Positions 33,731-34,142 of a stretch of DNA of 34,142 nucleotides are shown here, one piece after another. This stretch comes from Euryarchaeota archaeon UBA251 (GTDB taxonomy: Archaea; Thermoplasmatota; Poseidoniia; Poseidoniales; Thalassarchaeaceae). The stretch covers positions 22,130 through 56,271 of the forward strand of contig DAFJ01000052.1 in NCBI GenBank assembly GCA_002497905.1, given 5' to 3'. Made by a program: the position numbers and the translations under genes. The first letter of the stretch is position 1; each line of letters starts with the position of its first letter. The notes under the pieces were generated by a model. That model made no database searches and was not told where the DNA came from. It saw nothing but the letters and a program-made list of their open reading frames with translations.

Positions 33731-34142
33731 TCAATATTCCAAAGAATCTGCCATCTTTCGTAATTCTTCGAAGTCAGGTGTGCCACCAGGTGCTGGAGCA
33801 TGTGGCCAACAGGAAAGGAGAGTGAGCCCCCCATCATCCAAAGTCCGAGGGATTACATGGATATGCACATGGGGAACTTCTTGTCCTGCAGTAGATCCGT
33901 CATGAATACCGACGAGGAAATCATCCGTTTCAAATCGCTTTGAGAGGATGTGTTGGGCTTCAATTACGCCATCCAAAAGATGCCTTCTTGATTCCGCGCT
34001 CAGTTCACGTAGATGGCTTACTGGTTCAATAGGAACGACGAGAGTATGGCCTGGGCGGCGGGGGTAGATATCGAGGAATGCAACCCAATATTCACTCCGA
34101 GCAATGATGTGCGCTGGGACTTCTCCTCGGATAATCCGAGTG
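33731..34142 (-). CDS. HIT family nucleotide hydrolase/transferase (start cut by window end)
   Basis: The frame stays open to the end of the window, so only a few N-terminal residues are missing. The protein begins TRIIRGEVPAHIIARSEYW, followed by AFLDIYPRRPGHTLVVP, the usual HIT start. The catalytic triad HVHIH stands in GQEVPHVHIHVIPR. HIT proteins hydrolyse adenosine-linked dinucleotides or nucleoside phosphoramidates through a covalent nucleotidyl-histidine. The Cys of a possible N-terminal zinc site (CIFC) cannot be checked because it lies outside. It is followed 9 bases later by the acyltransferase gene and is probably co-transcribed with it. Confidence 0.93.
   Translation of the reverse strand, partial: TRIIRGEVPAHIIARSEYWVAFLDIYPRRPGHTLVVPIEPVSHLRELSAESRRHLLDGVIEAQHILSKRFETDDFLVGIHDGSTAGQEVPHVHIHVIPRTLDDGGLTLLSCWPHAPAPGGTPDFEELRKMADSLEY

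Overview
The window is a gene-dense stretch of an archaeal chromosome. An operon encodes both subunits of type IIB DNA topoisomerase VI. There is a very large secreted surface protein with a C-terminal membrane anchor, and the promoters look archaeal (TATA-like boxes about 26-28 bases before short or absent leaders). Many other genes are of bacterial type: proteobacterial-like NADP isocitrate dehydrogenase, S4/RluA pseudouridine synthase, RlmH, pirin, OsmC and a PlsC-like acyltransferase. This mix fits planktonic Thermoplasmatota such as Marine Group II/III (Ca. Poseidoniia). That placement is inferred from gene content; no marker gene was searched.

Layout. 1-2024 (+): the end of an aconitase/isopropylmalate-isomerase large subunit and a HEAT-like helical protein. 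2025-5705 (-): coenzyme B12-dependent ribonucleotide reductase. 5941-6809 (+): two small unknown proteins. 6810-8090 (-): OsmC-like protein and pirin. 8249-12141 (+): tightly packed isocitrate dehydrogenase, membrane protein, histidyl-tRNA synthetase and methyltransferase. 12135-16521 (-): RluA-type pseudouridine synthase preceded by a 1162-residue solenoid protein with a C-terminal PIN nuclease. 16625-17113 (+): DUF4079-like membrane protein. 17110-18114 (-): DHH phosphoesterase. 18189-18587 (+): Nudix hydrolase. 18576-20668 (-): PduO-type cobalamin adenosyltransferase at the end of a run with three unknown genes. 20768-21205 (+): RlmH. 21379-24653 (+): Topo VI B and A. 24706-26331 (+): a two-pass membrane protein and an ArsR-like regulator. 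26374-31479 (-): giant surface protein. 31557 to the end (-): a run HIT protein, PlsC-like acyltransferase, unknown protein.

Functional links. The adenosyltransferase makes the cofactor the class II ribonucleotide reductase needs. RlmH acts in bacteria on a pseudouridine made by an RluA-family enzyme, and both families are present here. Aconitase-family and isocitrate dehydrogenase genes may serve the same part of the TCA cycle.

The most unusual observation is a pair of canonical EF-hand calcium-binding loops fused to the C-terminus of Topo VI subunit B. Others are the solenoid-PIN protein, a von Willebrand A-like module inserted among beta-propeller-like repeats in the surface protein, a PlsC-like enzyme with a spaced HX5D motif in a probable archaeon, and several palindromic or repeated sequences in intergenic leaders. 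I saw no tRNA, rRNA, CRISPR array, insertion sequence or integrase. No intergenic stretch exceeds 300 bases.
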